A stretch of DNA of 64,000 bases from Streptomyces sp. NRRL WC-3618 (GTDB taxonomy: Bacteria > Actinomycetota > Actinomycetes > Streptomycetales > Streptomycetaceae): assembly GCF_001280005.1 (NCBI RefSeq), contig NZ_LGDW01000225.1:1-64000 (forward strand), in the 5' to 3' direction. Of this stretch, positions 1-9,693 are shown one piece after another (the first letter of the stretch is position 1; each line of letters begins with the position of its first letter). The notes beneath the pieces were generated by a model, which worked only from the letters and a program-made list of their open reading frames with translations, was not told the DNA's origin and ran no database searches. Made by a program: the position numbers and the translations under genes.

Positions 1-220
1 CCCCCGCCCCCACCCCCGCCCCGTGATTCGAGTCACGCCACCAGGCGACCCATACCACCCCCTCCCCCCAAACTCCCCATTCACAAAGGCAAGTTACCCT
101 CCACCCACGCATCGCGATTTGCCCGTTTTATCCCCAATGGGTGCACCAAATGGGCAAGTCCTGCATTTCTGCCCCTTGTTCCAGACGTGTGCTCTCGCAT
201 ACGTTTCGCGCCACACCGGG
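1..220. other. Gene-free leader region before the riboswitch
   Basis: This stretch begins with a C-rich run and holds no convincing gene; its short open frames have poor Streptomyces codon bias and no ribosome binding site. It probably contains the promoter for the riboswitch-led transglycosylase transcript. It is less GC-rich than the coding DNA around it (for example the ATGGGTGCACCAAATGGGCA segment at 137-156), but no certain -10/-35 pair could be assigned. Confidence 0.4.
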
Positions 221-420
221 CGGATCGCCGAATCCTGCCACCGCCCGTAGAGCACCCAACACCCACCCACACGTGACTCACGCAGGCAGGAGCGGGGGAC
301 CCAGGTAAGCCGCCGGTCCGGACATCGACGCCGGAGCGGCTAGGGGTGAAGCCGCGCGCCGCAACGCGCCCGGCCGGGCATCTCCCGCCCGAACCCGACA
401 GCTCACCTCGCAGGCGCCGG
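221..420 (+). promoter_or_regulatory. Cyclic-di-AMP (ydaO-type) riboswitch
   Basis: The leader of the downstream transglycosylase gene carries the conserved blocks of the ydaO/c-di-AMP aptamer in order: GCCGAATCC at 227-235, GGAGCGGGGGACCC at 289-302, GGGGTGAAGCC at 343-353 and ACCCGACAGCTCACCTCG at 393-410. The closing GGCG after 412 can pair with CGCC at 226-229 to form P1. The family binds cyclic di-AMP and usually turns off genes for cell-wall hydrolases, osmolyte transport or potassium uptake; in actinobacteria it commonly precedes resuscitation-promoting and lytic transglycosylase genes, as here. The ribosome binding site of the next gene (AGAGGA, 421-426) lies just past the aptamer, so the switch could work on transcription or on translation. 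The aptamer identity is from motif recognition and was not scored with a covariance model. Confidence 0.88.
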
Positions 421-433
421 AGAGGACTCAACC

Positions 434-925
434 ATGCCCGCACGAGGTCAGCACCACAGCGCGAGGACCCCTCGCCGCCCGCTCACACTCACGCGCACAC
501 TCGCCATCACCACAGCGGCCGCCGCGGCCCTGGCCATCCCTTTCCTGACCGCGACGACGGCCTCAGCCGCGCCGGCGGCCACCTCGTCGACGACGACGTA
601 CTACGCGAACAACCTGGACGGCTGGATCCGCGAGTCGCTCGACATCATGGCGCAGAAGGGAATCCCCGGAACGTACGACGGCATCTACCGCAACGTCATG
701 CGCGAGTCGTCGGGCAACCCGAACGCCATCAACAACTGGGACTCGAACGCGGCCGCCGGCACCCCCTCCAAAGGCCTCCTCCAGGTCATCGACCCGACCT
801 TCGCCGCATACCACGTCGCCGGTACCTCCTTCGACCCCTACGACCCGATCGCCAACATCACCGCGGCCTGCAACTACGCGGCGGCGCGATACGGCTCGAT
901 AGACAACGTGAACGGCGCCTACTAG
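434..925 (+). CDS. Secreted SLT-domain lytic transglycosylase
   Basis: This 163-residue protein has a Sec signal peptide (a positively charged stretch, then a hydrophobic Ala-rich core, with cleavage near TASAAPA at about residue 47). A small soluble-lytic-transglycosylase domain follows. The MRESSGNPNAINNWDSN segment holds the likely catalytic Glu, and GLLQVIDPTFAAY is the typical second motif. Such enzymes cleave the glycan strands of peptidoglycan outside the cell and act in growth, germination or resuscitation. The domain is short and stands alone, without LysM. The ATG start is supported by AGAGGA seven bases upstream. Control is expected through the c-di-AMP riboswitch directly before it, linking wall cleavage to turgor and c-di-AMP signalling. 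The exact substrate is inferred from the family. Confidence 0.85.
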   Translation: MPARGQHHSARTPRRPLTLTRTLAITTAAAAALAIPFLTATTASAAPAATSSTTTYYANNLDGWIRESLDIMAQKGIPGTYDGIYRNVMRESSGNPNAINNWDSNAAAGTPSKGLLQVIDPTFAAYHVAGTSFDPYDPIANITAACNYAAARYGSIDNVNGAY

Positions 926-1012
926 GCCGACCGCCACGGGCCGACCGGCCACCCTGGGCCTGACGGACTCCGGCCGGCCGGCCCAGGTCTGGCCCAGCCG
1001 GCCGCCCCGGGC

Positions 1013-1981
<969 letters not shown>

Positions 1982-2250
1982 GATCCAGAGAATACGGATC
2001 GTTCGGCCCATCGGTCTCCGCCCGAACCGGACGACGTTCGGTGCCCCGGCAGCAACAGCCCCATTACCTGGGCCAGTTCCTGCCGCAGGCACCTGCCCCG
2101 GAGGCCGCGACCAGCACGACAACTCGGCACAACGGGCCTCTGGTTCACAAGATCGAGTAAGGCCCACGTTGACCAGGCGACCCAGAACCCGAACGCTCTC
2201 CCCCTGCCCCCTCCCCTCTCCTCCCCTCCCCTGCTCAGCTCCGCCCGTGC
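1982..2250. other. Intergenic region between HAD phosphatase and flavoprotein genes
   Basis: The DNA between the HAD start and the end of the upstream flavoprotein gene has a pyrimidine-rich block near 2200-2235 on the plus strand. The open frame of the HAD gene runs through it but the translation is compositionally biased and unlike HAD proteins. It probably contains the HAD promoter. No hairpin or operator stands out. Confidence 0.35.
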
Positions 2251-3609
2251 CTACCCGTGCGCCGCCGCCAGATGCCCCGCCAGCCGCGGTGACGCGAACT
2301 CCGTACCGCACACGAACCGCATCACCGGCCCGTACGAGGCAGCCGAGGGCAACCCGGTGAAGTACAGCCCGGGTACGGACGACACGTACCCGGCGCCGAG
2401 CCTCGGCGTTCCCCGGCTCACCGCCAGCTCCGTCCGCAGCTCGTGCCCGAGGAAGTCCATGGCGGCGATGTCGACGCGGTAGCCCGTCGCGGCTATGACA
2501 TGGTCGGCAAACAACTCCCGCGTACGGCCGTCGAGTTCCCGCACGGTCAACACCGGCCGCACACCCCCGAAAGCCACCCCGCTCCCCGAACCGTCCCCCC
2601 TCAGCGCACCCTTGGCGCCCCGCGCGCCCTCCGCACCCCCAACCTCAGCCGCTCCCGCGACCTCCGCACCGTCCGCGACTCCCGCCCCGACAATGCCCGC
2701 GACCTCCCTCACCTGCACCTTGCCCTCGAACCGCTCGCGCAGCCACCACGCCCCGAGGGGCCCGAGGACCCGGCGGACGAGGTAGTGGCGAGCCTGGGCA
2801 GGGAGGTAGCGGTAGGGATGCGGGTAGTAGCTGAGGGCCCACAGCGACCACGCGTTGCCGAACGGCGACTGGGGCCGCAGCCTGGGCTGCTGCCACGGGG
2901 GCGCACCGAACGCGACGCGGCCGGTCCCCCGTGACACCACCCGTACCCGCGCCCCCGCCTCGGCCGCCAGTGCCGCCGTCTCCAGCGCGGACTGGCCCGC
3001 ACCGACGACAATCAGGTCCCTTCCCGCGAACCGGCTCAGGTCGTGGTGCTGCGAACTGTGGGACACCGGCCCCGTGGGCGAGGGCCCGTCGGGCGCGGCG
3101 CGGACCAGCTCCGGGGGCAGATGCGCGAGCCCCGACAGTCCCGTCGCCACGACGACCGCCCGGGCGGTGAACAACTCGCCCGAGTCCAGCTTGAGTTCGA
3201 AGCCGCCACCCCCGCCGCCGCGACTGTTCGCGCCCCCGCCCCCGCCGCCGGTGTCCTTGTGCCGCCGGTCCACGGACACCACCCGCACCCGCTCCAACTC
3301 GGACACGAGTTGCTGCTGGAACCACTCCCCGTACGCGATGAAGGTCTCCACCGGGATGATGTCCTCGTCCCTGGCCAGCCGGGGGACCCCCGCCGCGTCG
3401 CAGTAGTCGACGAGGGTGTGGCCGGGCTGCGGGGCATCGATGCTGGAGGCCGCCGGCGTCGACTTAAGGAGCATCCCGGCGGGCATGTGGTCCCGCCAGC
3501 TCACCATGGGCTCGCCGAACACTCGCACCGGAATGCCCCGCGCCCGCAGATGCGCGGCGGTGGACAGACCGAATGGTCCCGCGCCGATAACCGCTACTGG
3601 ATGATTCAC
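2251..3609 (-). CDS. FAD/NAD(P)-dependent flavoprotein monooxygenase-like
   Basis: This 452-residue cytoplasmic flavoprotein opens with a Rossmann FAD motif (VAVIGAGPFGLSTAAHL). It has a second dinucleotide-binding motif in the middle (DLIVVGAGQSALETAALAAE, for NADPH) and a late IAATGYRVD motif, the arrangement of class B flavoprotein monooxygenases and lysine/ornithine N-hydroxylase relatives. The GTG start has a strong GGGGAGG seven bases upstream; an in-frame start upstream is not needed. Two low-complexity insertions are unusual: a Gly-rich loop near residues 125-137 and an Ala/Gly-rich stretch before LTVRELDGR. It lies 101 bp downstream of an ATP-grasp ligase gene on the same strand and is probably co-transcribed, so the two may act on one small molecule. 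The substrate is unknown. Confidence 0.8.
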   Translation of the reverse strand: MNHPVAVIGAGPFGLSTAAHLRARGIPVRVFGEPMVSWRDHMPAGMLLKSTPAASSIDAPQPGHTLVDYCDAAGVPRLARDEDIIPVETFIAYGEWFQQQLVSELERVRVVSVDRRHKDTGGGGGGANSRGGGGGGFELKLDSGELFTARAVVVATGLSGLAHLPPELVRAAPDGPSPTGPVSHSSQHHDLSRFAGRDLIVVGAGQSALETAALAAEAGARVRVVSRGTGRVAFGAPPWQQPRLRPQSPFGNAWSLWALSYYPHPYRYLPAQARHYLVRRVLGPLGAWWLRERFEGKVQVREVAGIVGAGVADGAEVAGAAEVGGAEGARGAKGALRGDGSGSGVAFGGVRPVLTVRELDGRTRELFADHVIAATGYRVDIAAMDFLGHELRTELAVSRGTPRLGAGYVSSVPGLYFTGLPSAASYGPVMRFVCGTEFASPRLAGHLAAAHG

Positions 3610-3710
3610 GAAGTCCCTCCCCAGGACACTGCTCGCCACTTCGTGCCGCACTGCTGTTCACTGCCACCCGCCCCGCACCCACACCACCGTCAGTCGCACC
3701 CACACGACCG

Positions 3711-5015
3711 TCAGCCCCGACTCTCAGCCGGCGGGGCGGCGCCCGTGCCACCGCCCACACCGCCGCGACGGTTGGTCCGCCACAGCTGGTACAGGTGCCT
3801 CGCGCCCGGCCTCACGAAGCGGGCGAGCATCGTGAGGAACGGCAGCGGGTCGTCACCCGCGAGCCAGGCCAGCTCCGTCCCGCTCGCCCGAGTCGGCGCG
3901 TGCGGCGTCGTATAGCCGCCGCGTCGGTAGGCGAGAAGAGCGGGCAGGTCGATGTTCTCCACGATGTACCGGTGCCCGGCGCGCTGTTCCCCCTCCGGAA
4001 CGTCCCGCCCGGTCAGATCGAGATGCATGGCCCGGACGACGTCCACCCCCGACTCGCTCTCGAAGAGCCGGAACTGGGCGCCCATCCGTGGGTTGAAGTC
4101 GAGGAGTTTGTACTGTCCGTCGCGCCGGTCGAAGCGCAGGTCGAGGTCGATGATTCCGGTGAAGCCGATCTGTTTGATGAAACGTGCGGCGAGGTCCGAG
4201 AGTTCCGGATTGTCGACGACGTATGCATTTGCTGTCATTCCGGCGTGCGGCGGCCAGGAACGGACCTTCACGCCCGTGAACAACGCACGTGGGTTCGAGT
4301 CCGCGTCGAAGTAGGCGTGCACGATCCAGTCCTCGGCCTCTTCCCTGGGCAGGTACTCCTGAAGGATCACACCGGGACGCTCACCCCAGTCGCGCGCCAG
4401 GGACAGCAGCGCCTCCCGACTCGCGATGCGGGTAGTGCCGTTGACGGCGGGCCGCGACCGCCGCACGAACGCCTCCCGGTTCTTGGCGACCACCGGGAAC
4501 CTGGCCGTCCGGGCGAACCGCTCGATGTCGTCGTACGACTGCGGAAAGGAGGCCACGGGAGTCGGTATGCCGTGCTCCACGCACAACTCGTGCAGCCCCT
4601 GCTTGCTGGCGAGCCGACGCGGCAGCCCCGCTTCCACGCGCGGGAAGAGGAACGCGTCGCCCAGCTCCTGCTGCCGCTCGGCGATCAGGACGGCCGCCTC
4701 CTCATCGGTGGGCACAAGGACGGCGGGGCGCCCGATCCGCTTCCCGACGCGCAGCAATCCCTCGACGAGCCGGTCCGGGTCCTCGGTCCCGGTGGTCGGC
4801 CAGACGAACGCGCGCCGCAGATAACGCGACGAAGCCGCCGGCGTGTACGGGTCCTCGGTGATCGCGTACATCGGAACGCCCAGCCGCCCCAGGCTGCGGA
4901 TGGCCCCGACGCCTCCGTGGTGCAGTGGGTAGTCGCCGAACTTCACGATCAGCGCCGGAACGCCGTCGTCGGCCGAAAACGGCACACTGCTGCTCCTGGC
5001 CACGGGTCCCCCCAC
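3711..5015 (-). CDS. ATP-grasp carboxylate-amine ligase
   Basis: This 434-residue protein has an ATP-grasp fold: an N-terminal Rossmann-like pre-domain (about 20-120), a Lys in RFPVVAKNRE in the ATP-binding region, an EYLPREEAEDW segment, and the metal-binding GIIDLDLRFD...LLDFNPRMG block near residues 290-325. Members join a carboxylate to an amine via an acyl-phosphate and are often found in peptide, siderophore or cell-wall modification pathways. The GTG start has AGGGGG four to five bases upstream. The C-terminal region (after about 370) is specific to this group. Its downstream neighbour is a flavin monooxygenase gene, suggesting a two-enzyme tailoring pair. The product is unknown. Confidence 0.78.
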   Translation of the reverse strand: MGGPVARSSSVPFSADDGVPALIVKFGDYPLHHGGVGAIRSLGRLGVPMYAITEDPYTPAASSRYLRRAFVWPTTGTEDPDRLVEGLLRVGKRIGRPAVLVPTDEEAAVLIAERQQELGDAFLFPRVEAGLPRRLASKQGLHELCVEHGIPTPVASFPQSYDDIERFARTARFPVVAKNREAFVRRSRPAVNGTTRIASREALLSLARDWGERPGVILQEYLPREEAEDWIVHAYFDADSNPRALFTGVKVRSWPPHAGMTANAYVVDNPELSDLAARFIKQIGFTGIIDLDLRFDRRDGQYKLLDFNPRMGAQFRLFESESGVDVVRAMHLDLTGRDVPEGEQRAGHRYIVENIDLPALLAYRRGGYTTPHAPTRASGTELAWLAGDDPLPFLTMLARFVRPGARHLYQLWRTNRRGGVGGGTGAAPPAESRG

Positions 5016-5244
5016 GTGTCCCCCTACGGACCGGACCCACCCCGTCCGTGTCCCCCAATGGACGCTAAGCCGGAATCGCCGACTCCGGACAACGCTAATT
5101 CGGACATTATGAACTCTTTAGACACTGGGGGCACTGCCCTGAGCCCGCGACTCACCCGTAACCTGTGGCGCGACCACATGACCGCACGGCACGACCCCGA
5201 CACGCCACAGGCTTTGACGACACACGAGAGCGAGGCAGCACCCC

Positions 5245-6459
5245 ATGCCCCCCTTCGATGTCCCCGAGGGTGACCCTTTCGGCCCGCACAACCTCCCCTA
5301 CGGCGTGTTCTCCCCGGCCGGCTCCACCGACCGCCGGGTCGGCGTGCGTCTCGGCGACCACGTCCTGGACGCGGGCGCCGCGGCCGCCGCGCTCGGCTCG
5401 CCCTACGTCTCCGTGCTGGCCCGTCCCACCCTCAACCCGCTCCTCGCCGCCGGCCGCACGACCTGGTCCGACATCCGGCGCGCCCTCACCGCCTGGGTCA
5501 CCGTCCCGTCCCACCAGGAGACCGTCGCCCCACTCCTGCACCCCCTGTCCTCGGTGACGCTGCACCTCCCCTTCGAGGTCGCGGACTACGTCGACTTCTA
5601 CGCGTCGGAGAACCACGCCCGGAACGTCGGCCAGATCTTCCGCCCCGACGCCGCGGACTCCCTGACCCCCAACTGGAAGCATCTGCCGATCGGTTACCAC
5701 GGCCGCTCGGGCACCGTCGTGGTCTCCGGCACGGAGGTCGTACGTCCCTCAGGCCAGCGCAAGGCCCCCACCGACCCGGTCCCGCTCTTCGGCCCGTCGG
5801 TCCGCCTGGACATCGAGGCGGAGGTCGGCTTCGTGGTGGGAGCGCCGTCGCCCATGGGCAGCCCCGTGGCCCTGTCCGCCTTCCGGGACCACGTCTTCGG
5901 CCTCTGCCTCCTGAACGACTGGTCCGCCCGCGACCTCCAGGCCTGGGAGTACGTCCCGCTGGGCCCGTTCCTCGGCAAGTCCTTCGCCACGTCCGTCTCG
6001 GCGTGGATCACGCCGCTGGACGCCCTGGACGACGCCCGGATTCCGCCGCCTGCCCGCACCCACACCCTGCTTCCCTACCTCGACGACGCCGAGGAGGAGC
6101 CCGGCGGCTACGACCTGCGTATCTCCGTCGCCTTGAACGGCCACACCATCTCCGAGCCTCCCTTCTCCACCATGTACTGGACGGCCGCACAGCAACTCGC
6201 CCACATGACCGTCAACGGCGCCTCCCTGCGCACCGGCGACCTCTACGGCTCCGGCACAGTCAGCGGCCCCACCGAACGGGAACGCGGCTCCCTCCTCGAA
6301 CTCACCTGGAACGGCACCGACGCCCTCGACCTCCCCACCGGCAAGCGAACCTTCCTGGAGGACGGCGACGAGGTCACCCTCACCGCCTGGGCCCCTGGGC
6401 CGGGCGGTACCCGCGTGGGCCTGGGCGAGGTGACGGGCACCATCACTTCGTCGAGCTGA
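5245..6459 (+). CDS. fahA: Fumarylacetoacetase
   Basis: Fumarylacetoacetase hydrolyses fumarylacetoacetate to fumarate and acetoacetate, the last step of tyrosine/homogentisate breakdown. The 404-residue length and motifs match the family. YVDFYASENHARNVGQIFR holds the first metal ligand and the catalytic His, LPIGYHGR binds substrate, DIEAEVGFV supplies metal-binding Glu residues, and LLNDWSARDLQAWEY contains the conserved Asp, followed by LGPFLGKSFATS. The N-terminal SH3-like domain covers about residues 1-115. The ATG start has GAGG about ten bases upstream. The gene stands alone here, divergent from the ATP-grasp gene, and homogentisate dioxygenase is not in the window. The assignment is firm. 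Confidence 0.95.
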   Translation: MPPFDVPEGDPFGPHNLPYGVFSPAGSTDRRVGVRLGDHVLDAGAAAAALGSPYVSVLARPTLNPLLAAGRTTWSDIRRALTAWVTVPSHQETVAPLLHPLSSVTLHLPFEVADYVDFYASENHARNVGQIFRPDAADSLTPNWKHLPIGYHGRSGTVVVSGTEVVRPSGQRKAPTDPVPLFGPSVRLDIEAEVGFVVGAPSPMGSPVALSAFRDHVFGLCLLNDWSARDLQAWEYVPLGPFLGKSFATSVSAWITPLDALDDARIPPPARTHTLLPYLDDAEEEPGGYDLRISVALNGHTISEPPFSTMYWTAAQQLAHMTVNGASLRTGDLYGSGTVSGPTERERGSLLELTWNGTDALDLPTGKRTFLEDGDEVTLTAWAPGPGGTRVGLGEVTGTITSSS

Positions 6460-6636
6460 GTATCGAGCTGAGCGAAGCGCCCTGGGACCGGCGGGGGCGG
6501 CGCGCGATCCGGCGCGTCCGGCCCTACCCGGCGCGCCCCAGCCCCGTCCCGCCATCCGCGCTCGCGCTCATCTCCAGCCCTCTCCTCCCTACGGCAACCT
6601 CTCTGTCCCCTGCTCTCTCCGCTCTCCCTGCTCCCG

Positions 6637-8712
6637 TTACATCCAGTCCTCCGGCTCGGGCTCCATCTCCATCTCCGGCCAGTCGTCGGGCCCGCTCTGG
6701 TCGAACTCCGGCCCGGGCCCCGGACGCCCGCCGCCGCTGCCGCTGGCCGTGAGACCGGGCCCTTCCTCCGCTCCGGACACCGGCGCCCCGCCCAGCGCCG
6801 CGAGCGCCTTCAGCACGCCCTCCCCGTATGTGGCGAGCTTCTTCTCGCCCACTCCGCTGATTCCGCCCAGCTCCGCCACCGACCCGGGCCACACGCTGAC
6901 GATCTCCCTGAGCGTGGCGTCATGGAAGATGACGTACGCCGGAACTCCCTGCTCACGGGCCTGTTCACCACGCCAGGCACGCAGTGCCTCGAACGCCGGC
7001 ATCAGTTCCTGGGGCAACTCGACCGCCGCCGCCTTCGCCTTCCGCTCGCCCCGGCCGCCGCCACCGGCCGACCGTGCGGTCGCCGCCTTCTTCGGTTCCT
7101 TCCGCATCGGCACGTCCCGCTCGCGCCGCAGCACCGACCCGCTCTCCTCGGTCAGCACCAGCGTCCCGTACTCCCCCTCGACCGCGAGGAGACCCTGCGC
7201 CAGCATCTGCCGTACGACACCGCGCCATTCGCCCTCGGCGAGCTCCTCTCCGATGCCGAACACGGAGAGCTGGTCGTGGTCGAACTGGATCACCTTCGCG
7301 GTCCGCCGGCCCAGCAGGATGTCCACGATCTGCACCGCGCCGAACTTCTGCCGCCGTTCGCGCTCCAGCCGCCACACCGTCGACAGGACCTTCTGCGCGG
7401 CGACCGTGCCGTCCCAGGTGTCGGGCGGTACCAGGCATGTGTCGCAGTTGCCGCAGCCGCCCGGCTCGGGGTCCTGTCCGAAGTAGGCGAGCAGTTGGCT
7501 GCGCCGGCACTGCACCGTCTCGCACAGTGCCAGCATCGCGTCCAGGTGGGCTGCGGACCGACGCCGGTGCGCCTCGTCGCCCTCCGAGCCCTGGATCAGT
7601 TTCCGTTGCTGTATGACGTCGTTCAGCCCGTATGCCATCCAGGCTGTGGACGGCAGGCCGTCGCGCCCCGCGCGGCCCGTCTCCTGGTAGTAGCCCTCGA
7701 CCGACTTGGGCAGGTCGTAGTGGGCGACGAACCGGACGTCGGGCTTGTCGATACCCATCCCGAAGGCGATGGTCGCCACGACAACGAGGCCGTCCTCCCG
7801 CAGGAAGCGCGACTGGTGCGCCGCACGCGTGCCCGCGTCCAGCCCCGCGTGGTACGGCACCGCCTCCACACCGTTGGCGGACAGGAACTCCGCCGTGCGC
7901 TCCACGGAGTTGCGCGAGAGGCAGTAGACGATGCCCGCGTCGCCCGCGTGCTCCTCCTTCAGGAAGGACAGCAACTGCTTCTTCGGGTCCTGCTTGGGCA
8001 CGATCCGGTACTGGATGTTGGGCCGGTCGAAACTCGCCACGAAGTGACGGGCGTCCGGCATGCCCAGCCGCTGGGTGATCTCCTGGTGCGTCGCGTGCGT
8101 GGCAGTCGCCGTGAGCGCGATCCGCGGGACCTCGGGCCAGCGCTGGCCCAGCAGCGACAGCGCCAGGTAGTCGGGCCGGAAGTCGTGCCCCCACTGCGAG
8201 ACGCAGTGCGCCTCGTCGATGGCGAAGACAGCGATCTTCCCGCGCGAGAGCAGATCCAGGGTCGACTCCAGACGCAGCCGCTCCGGAGCCAGATACAGCA
8301 GGTCCAGCTCACCGGCGAGGAACTCGGCCTCCACCACCCGCCGCTCGTCGAAATCCTGCGTGGAGTTCATGAACCCGGCCCGCACACCGAGCGCCCGCAG
8401 CGCGTCAACCTGGTCCTGCATCAGCGCGATGAGGGGTGAGACGACAATCCCCGTACCCGGTCTGACCAGGGAAGGAATCTGGTAGCAGAGGGACTTCCCG
8501 CCACCGGTCGGCATGAGGACGACGGCGTCGCCGCCCGCCACCACATGCTCGATGACGTCCGCCTGCGCGCCGCGGAAGGAGTCGTACCCGAAGACCCGGT
8601 GCAACGTGGCCAGCGCCTCGCTGTCCGCCGCCCCGGCCACCGCGCTCACGCCCGGCACCTCACTCGCTCCCGCCATCACATCCGACCCGCCCATCACGCT
8701 CATCGCGCTCAT
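6637..8712 (-). CDS. recQ: ATP-dependent DNA helicase RecQ
   Basis: RecQ unwinds DNA 3' to 5' in recombination and replication-fork repair. The domains occur in family order: a DEAD helicase core with Walker [12 protein letters not shown] and the DEAH box AIDEAHC; a C-terminal helicase domain with motif VI ([10 protein letters not shown]); a four-Cys zinc-binding region (CETVQCRR ... GGCGNCDTC); a winged-helix RQC domain; and a C-terminal HRDC domain (about 540-630). An acidic, low-complexity tail follows. The ATG at 8712 is chosen because GGGGGA lies about eight bases upstream; the open frame continues to 8808 without a site. The gene converges on fahA. Confidence 0.95.
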   Translation of the reverse strand: MSAMSVMGGSDVMAGASEVPGVSAVAGAADSEALATLHRVFGYDSFRGAQADVIEHVVAGGDAVVLMPTGGGKSLCYQIPSLVRPGTGIVVSPLIALMQDQVDALRALGVRAGFMNSTQDFDERRVVEAEFLAGELDLLYLAPERLRLESTLDLLSRGKIAVFAIDEAHCVSQWGHDFRPDYLALSLLGQRWPEVPRIALTATATHATHQEITQRLGMPDARHFVASFDRPNIQYRIVPKQDPKKQLLSFLKEEHAGDAGIVYCLSRNSVERTAEFLSANGVEAVPYHAGLDAGTRAAHQSRFLREDGLVVVATIAFGMGIDKPDVRFVAHYDLPKSVEGYYQETGRAGRDGLPSTAWMAYGLNDVIQQRKLIQGSEGDEAHRRRSAAHLDAMLALCETVQCRRSQLLAYFGQDPEPGGCGNCDTCLVPPDTWDGTVAAQKVLSTVWRLERERRQKFGAVQIVDILLGRRTAKVIQFDHDQLSVFGIGEELAEGEWRGVVRQMLAQGLLAVEGEYGTLVLTEESGSVLRRERDVPMRKEPKKAATARSAGGGGRGERKAKAAAVELPQELMPAFEALRAWRGEQAREQGVPAYVIFHDATLREIVSVWPGSVAELGGISGVGEKKLATYGEGVLKALAALGGAPVSGAEEGPGLTASGSGGGRPGPGPEFDQSGPDDWPEMEMEPEPEDWM

Positions 8713-8982
8713 CGTCGTGTCCCCCGTACGTCGCGCCTCGACCACTGCGTCCACCATAGGGGCCCGCACCGACAGCCCCGGAGTTATCCACAGGCCGCCC
8801 CGCCCCACCTCCCGCTCGCATCACCGGCCACCTCCACCGGACCGGGGTGTTCAGCCCAATGGGCCCCTTCGCGTGGCAGCCCCCGAACGCCCCGGGACAT
8901 GCTGCTCGGACGGGACCAGGGGGCCCGCCCGCCACAGGACCGGCGCTCTTCCACGCGTCTCTCCCGCTCAAGGAGTCCCCAC

Positions 8983-9630
8983 ATGCCCCGCCGCCAGCTC
9001 AAGGTCAGCGCCGCCCTCACCGCGGCCGCCGTCGCGTCCCTCTCCCTGGCCGTTGCCCCCGCGCACTCCGCGCCGAGCGATCCCGTCGACCCCACGACGG
9101 TCTGGACCGAGCTGGCCAAGACACTCGAAGCCACCGCGAAGTACCAGTACGCCCCGTTTGCCGTCACAGCCGGCTACCAGCCCGCCTTCTGCTCAGTCCA
9201 CCCGACGGACGGCGGGATGGGCTTCCACTACATCAACAAGACGCTCTACGGTTCACTCGATCCAGCGAAGCCGACCGCTCTGCTGTACGAGGACAGGGTC
9301 AACGAGGACTGGATCGACCAGGTGTCCGACGCGAGCTGGGTCGACGACCTCGACGCGCTGGACGGGGAAGCGCCCGCTGTCACTGCCCCGAACGCCACCT
9401 CCGAGTCGCGCAGGCTCGTCGCCGCGGAGTGGATCGTGGTGGACAAGGACCAGAATCTGGCGACCGACGACGACCGGCCCAGTCTGTTCGGTGTGCCCTT
9501 CGACGGTCCGATGCTCGGCCACGAGCCCGGCATGCCGATCCACTACGACCTGCACGCCTGGCTCTGGAAGAAGAACCCCAAGGGCATGTTCGCCCGCTGG
9601 AACCCGACGGTGACGTGCCCGACCCGGTGA
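8983..9630 (+). CDS. Secreted protein of unknown function
   Basis: This 215-residue protein has a clear Sec signal peptide (RRQLK, an Ala-rich hydrophobic core, cleavage near PAHSAPS at about residue 30). The mature domain contains the segments FCSVHPTDGGMGFHYIN, LLYEDRV and HEPGMPIHYDLHAWLWKKN. Several His residues are spaced as in a small cupin-like or metal-binding fold, but I do not recognise a named family with certainty. The start is well placed, with AAGGAG seven bases before the ATG. The gene is followed by a strong bidirectional terminator shared with the convergent nuo operon. It is probably extracellular and may bind metal; no enzymatic role is claimed. Confidence 0.75.
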   Translation: MPRRQLKVSAALTAAAVASLSLAVAPAHSAPSDPVDPTTVWTELAKTLEATAKYQYAPFAVTAGYQPAFCSVHPTDGGMGFHYINKTLYGSLDPAKPTALLYEDRVNEDWIDQVSDASWVDDLDALDGEAPAVTAPNATSESRRLVAAEWIVVDKDQNLATDDDRPSLFGVPFDGPMLGHEPGMPIHYDLHAWLWKKNPKGMFARWNPTVTCPTR

Positions 9631-9676
9631 ACGCACCTAGGCCCCGGTCCCAAAAGGGGACCGAGGCCCGGTGCGT
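9631..9676. terminator. Bidirectional intrinsic terminator
   Basis: A long, nearly perfect inverted repeat (ACGCACC ... GGCCCCGGTCCC, loop AAAA, GGGGACCGAGGCC ... GGTGCGT) fills the gap between the convergent secreted-protein gene and nuoN. Its symmetry and position fit a terminator used from both sides. Confidence 0.85.
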
Positions 9677-9693
9677 GCTGCGAATCCCGCTGC

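Noticed and set aside
2012..2311. N-terminal extension of the HAD phosphatase
   Set aside because: The open frame is compositionally biased, has no HAD-family similarity and no ribosome binding site; the DLDGT motif should be near the N-terminus.
6450..6475. Direct repeat TCGAGCTGAG...TCGAGCTGAG after fahA as an insertion target duplication
   Set aside because: The copies are only two bases apart with nothing between them; a small local duplication is the simplest explanation.
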